A stretch of DNA of 64,000 bases, taken from JBKBKN01 sp046294625. GTDB lineage: Bacteria; Bacteroidota; Bacteroidia; M30B66. The DNA lies in NCBI GenBank assembly GCA_046294625.1, contig JBKBKN010000016.1, positions 17,957 through 81,956 on the forward strand, read 5' to 3'. The notes beneath the pieces are model-generated. The model was not told the DNA's origin, made no database searches, and saw nothing but the letters and a program-made list of their open reading frames with translations. Position numbers and translations under genes: made by a program. This document shows positions 60,470-64,000 of this stretch, piece after piece (the stretch's first letter is position 1; the number at the start of each line of letters is the position of its first letter).

Positions 60470-61504
60470 TTAATACTTTGCAGGAGCTCCAAATCGGATG
60501 CTTCTGTTGATGTATCGAATAGATACTTCAAGTCCACCCCTACCGCCGGTAGCCGTTCTCAGTGTGGATGTGTTGATGTCATAACTCAGACCCAAGGCAT
60601 AATCTCCAAGTTCAAATCGGGTGGCTACAACGATGGCATCTTTTGCACGCAGATAGGCTCCTGCATACAATCCACCCCCATTAAATGCTCCTGTATATTT
60701 CGACTCCGGAATTAAATCGTAACGTACCATGCCGCCGAGCAGAATTTCTGTGTTCGGCCCTTGACTATAGAACAAAAAGCCTGGATTGAGTGCAAACTTG
60801 GTACCCGGCAAGCTGAAAAGGAAGTCGCCATGTGCCACATATTTAATATAAAGCCTTTCGCCGGTGCGGTTAAAAGAGTATTGCGGACGATTGAAATGAA
60901 ATATGGAGAATCCCATGGTACCCTGATTGAAATTATTGCCCATCACTTTTTTCCTCCCAGCTGTATTGTTATATGAATAGACCATGCCTCCGGTTAAATC
61001 AAGATACATGAAGGACGGAGATTCGAAGGATTCGCCAGAAGGCAAATTGGAGTTAAAACCTGAACCATTTACAAACTGACTACCCCACTGAAAGTTGCTT
61101 GTATTAACACTACGTTGTCCCATCCCTGTTTGAAATCCAAAACCTAAGGTATTGTAAGGGTTGATGGTGACGTGATAGGTGGTGGAAATGTTGGCGACAG
61201 TGCTCGATAATCTGGCATCTCCACTTTCGTCGTTGTAAAAATTAAACCCTAAACCCCAAAAACCGGTTTTTGATTTTCTCTTTTTCATGCGCGCATCAAC
61301 CGAAGCAGCAAAAGTCTTGTATGGAATGCCAATGCTTCCCCACTGATTACGATAATTCAAACGTGCTTCCAGATTGTTAACAGCTCCGGCCATAGCGGGA
61401 TTTTGCACCAAAGGCGCCATGGAGAATTGAGAAAAATGAATGTCCTGTGCTTTCAGCAATTGGATACTGAGTAGCAGAATCAATATGTAAATTAATCGCA
61501 TCAT
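60470..61504 (-). CDS. PorP/SprF-family type IX secretion membrane protein
   Basis: 344 residues. Signal peptide (YILILLLSIQLLKAQ) followed by the family start DIHFSQFSMAPLVQNPAMAGAVNNLEARLNYRNQWGSIGIPYKTFAASVDA, then a beta-barrel with FALNPGFLFYSQGPNTEILLGGMVRYDL and a C-terminal strand RSIRFGAPAKY. Such proteins are outer-membrane partners of large type-B-sorted adhesins (as SprF for SprB). It starts 15 bp after the adhesin gene, a strong indication that the adhesin is its cargo. Confidence 0.95.
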   Translation of the reverse strand: MMRLIYILILLLSIQLLKAQDIHFSQFSMAPLVQNPAMAGAVNNLEARLNYRNQWGSIGIPYKTFAASVDARMKKRKSKTGFWGLGFNFYNDESGDARLSSTVANISTTYHVTINPYNTLGFGFQTGMGQRSVNTSNFQWGSQFVNGSGFNSNLPSGESFESPSFMYLDLTGGMVYSYNNTAGRKKVMGNNFNQGTMGFSIFHFNRPQYSFNRTGERLYIKYVAHGDFLFSLPGTKFALNPGFLFYSQGPNTEILLGGMVRYDLIPESKYTGAFNGGGLYAGAYLRAKDAIVVATRFELGDYALGLSYDINTSTLRTATGGRGGLEVSIRYINRSIRFGAPAKY

Positions 61505-61519
61505 ATTTTCTCCTTTCTT

Positions 61520-64000
61520 CTACCTTAGTAGGGTTACATTGCCTTGCTTGGCAATGGTTTCGCCTGAGTGTAATTTAGCCTTTAATTGATACACAAAAAC
61601 TGCGGAATTCAACTCCTTGCCACGGAAGGTGCCATCCCAACAATCATCTATTTTATTGGTTTCAAAAACTTTTTCGCCCCAGCGATTGTAAACCGACAAT
61701 TCCATTGAGGCTACGCAATCTGTTCCATACACACGGAAGCAATCGTTCTCACGATGACCTCCTTCAACAGGTGAAAATACGTTTGGCACAAATAGGTTTC
61801 CACAAATGGAATCGATGCTGATTTTGATGCAATCCGTAATGGCGCATCCGAATACGTTTACAGCAGTTACACAATAGGTAGTTGACACATCCGGTGTAGC
61901 AATAGGATTAGGGCAGTTGCCACATGAAAGTGTGTTAAACGGATTCCAGCTGAGCGAGATATATCCACCACCTTCCACCATGATTGGAACAGAACCTCCG
62001 GGATAAATGGTAGTGTCGTTGCCGGCATCAATGAATGGGAATGGACGCACATGAATAAATATCGCAGATGAATCAATACAGCCACCTACATTAACCAATA
62101 CATAATGATACCCCGATTGTAATGGCGCAATGGTAGTTTGCGACGTTGTGTCACCGGTGCTCCAAATGTAAGTGTCTCCACCGAATGCAGTGAGTGTAAT
62201 GCTATCGTTAAAACAAACTGATGTATCGCCAACAATGGAAGCTGTCACACTGATTACATTTACCAAAACATCAATGGTATCTATGCAGCTGCCAAGGGAA
62301 CCGATTGCTTGGTAAATGATTGTTTCGGTGGGTGTAGCTATTGGATTAGGGCAGTCAAAGCAGCTTAAGTCAATAGCCGGAGACCATATATATGACTCTG
62401 CCCCGCTGACATTCAACTGAACACTTTCTCCAAAGCAAATTGTGTTTATTTCAGGATTGGCAATTAATGCAGGTGCAGGTAACACAGTAATGGTGATTTC
62501 AGCCGTTCCACTGCATGCTCCTATTGTTCCGGTTACAAGGTATGTGGTGGTTTCTTCTGGATTGGCAATTACATTTTCACCTGTTGATTCAGAAAGACTT
62601 TCAGATGGTGACCAAGTATAATTCGAAGCTCCTGTTGCAGTGAGTGTGGTGCTTGTTCCGTGGCAAATACTGAGTATATCGTTTTCGGCACTCAGACCAA
62701 TCTGAACAGCATCCTGAATACTGATGGTTACAGTGATGATGGAGTCGCAACCTAAAGATGAGGTGAAGGTGCTGGTGTAAACTCCTGCCTGACTTACTTC
62801 CAGTCCATTTGGAAGGATAAAGCTTTCTCCTTGACAGATGCTGGCAGAAATATTTTGATTGATTGCATCAAGCACAGTAAGTGTTGTGACAACTACCGAA
62901 TCGCAACCTGCAGCTGCGGTAAGCGTAACCGTGTAAACACCCGATGCATTCACGGTACTGCCATCAGGTAGGGTAAATGCGTCTCCTTGGCAGATGCTAG
63001 CTTGCTGATTTATTTGAATACTACCGTTAACGGTAAGTTCCAGCGTGGCAATGCTATCGCAACCAGCCGAATTGATTAAGGTTGAAGTGTAGATACCCGT
63101 TTGGGTGTAAACATTTCCGTTAAAAGTATAGCTGGAGCCTTCGCAAATACTGACTTGGGAGAGTGATGATGTCGCAGTATTTACAACAAGATTAAGCGTG
63201 ATAAGGCTGTCGCAACCACTTGCTGAAGTGGTATTAATAAAATAAGTCCCGGCAGACGAGAAGCTATTCCCTTCAATTACTAAGCTTTGTCCTTCACAAA
63301 TGGCCGCATTGATGGTTTCGGCAGCAGGTGCTACCACAAGGAGATTAAGTGTAACTAAGCTATCACAACCATTTGAACCAGTGAACTGTGCCACGTAAGT
63401 GCCGCTGCTGCTGTATTCATTGCCATCAAACAGGAAGCTTTCGCCATCGCAAATCTGTTCGTTGATATTCTGCTGAGCAATTGGATTCACCAATAAGTTT
63501 AGGGTAACAATACTGTCGCATCCCGAAGCATTACTAATCGTTATGTTAAACACACCGCTTTGGCTAAAGCTAGAACCATTCAATTCAAAAGTCTCACCTT
63601 CACAAATCGTAGCATTTAAATTGGCGGAACTATTGCTATTTACCGTCAGATTCAATGTAATCACCGAATCACAACCAGCAGCCGAACCACCCGGAATGGT
63701 GAAAGTTGGGGTATTGGTTGAAGCGGTATAAGTCACCCCATCAATCCAAGTAAATGAACCACAAGCTGATTGCACATCAGTTCCGCTGGCAAAAGAATTA
63801 ATCGTCAAATCCAATGTAATCACCGAATCACAACCGGCTACCGAGCCGCCCGGAATCGTGAAGGTTGGTGTATTGGTTGAAGATGTATAAGTTACCCCAT
63901 CAATCCAAGTAAATGAACCACATGCTGATTGCACATCAGTTCCGCTGGCAAAAGAATTAATCGTCAAATCCAATGTAATCACCGAATCACAACCAGCTAC
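61520..64000 (-). CDS. Giant repeat-containing surface adhesin with gliding-motility (type B) C-terminal domain; 5' end beyond window
   Basis: At least 826 residues; the frame stays open to the right edge. Three zones appear. At the window edge are two complete and the start of a third near-identical 53-residue repeat (GTDVQSACGSFTWIDGVTYT...TPTFTIPGGS.AGCDSVITLDLTINS). Next come about seven 40-42-residue units (xxxICEGexFxlxGsxxxxsGxYxxxxxxxxGCDSxxTLxLxV), each with two Cys. Then PKD/Ig-like and type-B domains end in VPNVFSPVEGGHRENDCFRVYGTDCVASMELSVYNRWGEKVFET...GVFVYQLKAKLHSGETIAKQGNVTLLR, a CHU_C/TIGR04131-type domain. Secreted by T9SS and surface-attached; likely adhesion or gliding. Confidence 0.93.
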   Translation of the reverse strand, partial: VAGCDSVITLDLTINSFASGTDVQSACGSFTWIDGVTYTSSTNTPTFTIPGGSVAGCDSVITLDLTINSFASGTDVQSACGSFTWIDGVTYTASTNTPTFTIPGGSAAGCDSVITLNLTVNSNSSANLNATICEGETFELNGSSFSQSGVFNITISNASGCDSIVTLNLLVNPIAQQNINEQICDGESFLFDGNEYSSSGTYVAQFTGSNGCDSLVTLNLLVVAPAAETINAAICEGQSLVIEGNSFSSAGTYFINTTSASGCDSLITLNLVVNTATSSLSQVSICEGSSYTFNGNVYTQTGIYTSTLINSAGCDSIATLELTVNGSIQINQQASICQGDAFTLPDGSTVNASGVYTVTLTAAAGCDSVVVTTLTVLDAINQNISASICQGESFILPNGLEVSQAGVYTSTFTSSLGCDSIITVTISIQDAVQIGLSAENDILSICHGTSTTLTATGASNYTWSPSESLSESTGENVIANPEETTTYLVTGTIGACSGTAEITITVLPAPALIANPEINTICFGESVQLNVSGAESYIWSPAIDLSCFDCPNPIATPTETIIYQAIGSLGSCIDTIDVLVNVISVTASIVGDTSVCFNDSITLTAFGGDTYIWSTGDTTSQTTIAPLQSGYHYVLVNVGGCIDSSAIFIHVRPFPFIDAGNDTTIYPGGSVPIMVEGGGYISLSWNPFNTLSCGNCPNPIATPDVSTTYCVTAVNVFGCAITDCIKISIDSICGNLFVPNVFSPVEGGHRENDCFRVYGTDCVASMELSVYNRWGEKVFETNKIDDCWDGTFRGKELNSAVFVYQLKAKLHSGETIAKQGNVTLLR
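63661..64000 (-). repeat. Nearly identical 159-bp coding repeats in the adhesin
   Basis: The marker TCACCGAATC recurs at 63661, 63820 and 63979, an exact 159-bp (53-codon) period. The complete copies match nearly base for base, implying recent duplication. Continues beyond the window. Confidence 0.95.

Noticed and set aside
63661..64000. Regular repeats as a CRISPR array
   Set aside because: Units are 159 bp, contiguous, in frame and coding for protein; there are no spacers.
1..64000. tRNA, rRNA, insertion sequences, prophage, integron or defence islands
   Set aside because: None could be recognised on either strand; a tRNAscan/Infernal and IS search would be decisive.

Overview
The window is chromosomal DNA from a member of the Bacteroidota. 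Evidence: promoters of the Bacteroidota type (TTG, 17-23 bp, TAnnTTTG), AT-rich leaders without Shine-Dalgarno sequences, type IX secretion (T9SS) sorting domains, a PorP/SprF protein beside a gliding-motility-type giant adhesin, a DUF4290 protein, an S46 dipeptidyl-peptidase, MurA with Asp in place of the usual active-site Cys, an ATP synthase operon lacking the beta and epsilon genes, and carA-eno directly behind the ribosomal operon. A class-level assignment (Chitinophagia-, Saprospiria- or Flavobacteriia-like) is not possible by eye. I see no rRNA, tRNA, CRISPR array, insertion sequence or prophage.

Layout. 1-6.5 kb (minus strand): edge-truncated serine hydrolase lipoprotein with a beta-barrel-like partner, a TlpA-type thioredoxin, murA, a DUF4290 gene and a UvrD/PcrA helicase. 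6.7-24.9 kb (plus): one continuous str-S10-spc-alpha ribosomal cluster, rpsL to rplQ, including fusA, secY, map, infA, rpmJ and rpoA. It has a second promoter at rplP that overlaps an intrinsic terminator, and it ends at a strong terminator. 24.9-27.4 kb: carA and eno. 27.4-33.7 kb: small secreted, redox and membrane genes (ferredoxin and LuxC-like acyl-CoA reductase divergently transcribed, dtd, TPR + HTTM pair, a beta-barrel). 33.7-38.1 kb: mutL, two rhomboid proteases, and a sirtuin without its zinc cysteines. 38.1-39.3 kb: a 19-residue-repeat secreted protein and a T9SS cargo. 39.6-42.6 kb: tyrS, pgi. 43-47.4 kb: T9SS/FISUMP secreted proteins and one T9SS cargo gene interrupted by an in-frame TGA. 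47.6-54.4 kb: Cys/Met PLP enzyme, SDR, Crp/Fnr regulator, small secreted protein, recF-DUF721(DciA-like), DPP11-like peptidase. 54.7-60.4 kb (minus): atpG-A-H-F-E-B and two small membrane proteins. 60.5-64 kb (minus): PorP/SprF protein and the C-terminal part of a repeat-rich type-B-sorted adhesin running off the right edge.

The core is housekeeping (translation, protein export, replication/repair, energy). Around it lie cell-surface genes tied to T9SS. I found no clear new defence or mobile system. The signals most worth checking are regulatory: the terminator/promoter overlap at rplP and its similarity to the rpsL leader, the large hairpin directly after atpE, and the interleaved fdx/luxC promoters. 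Two protein-level oddities stand out: the 19-residue repeat protein and the TGA-interrupted cargo gene.
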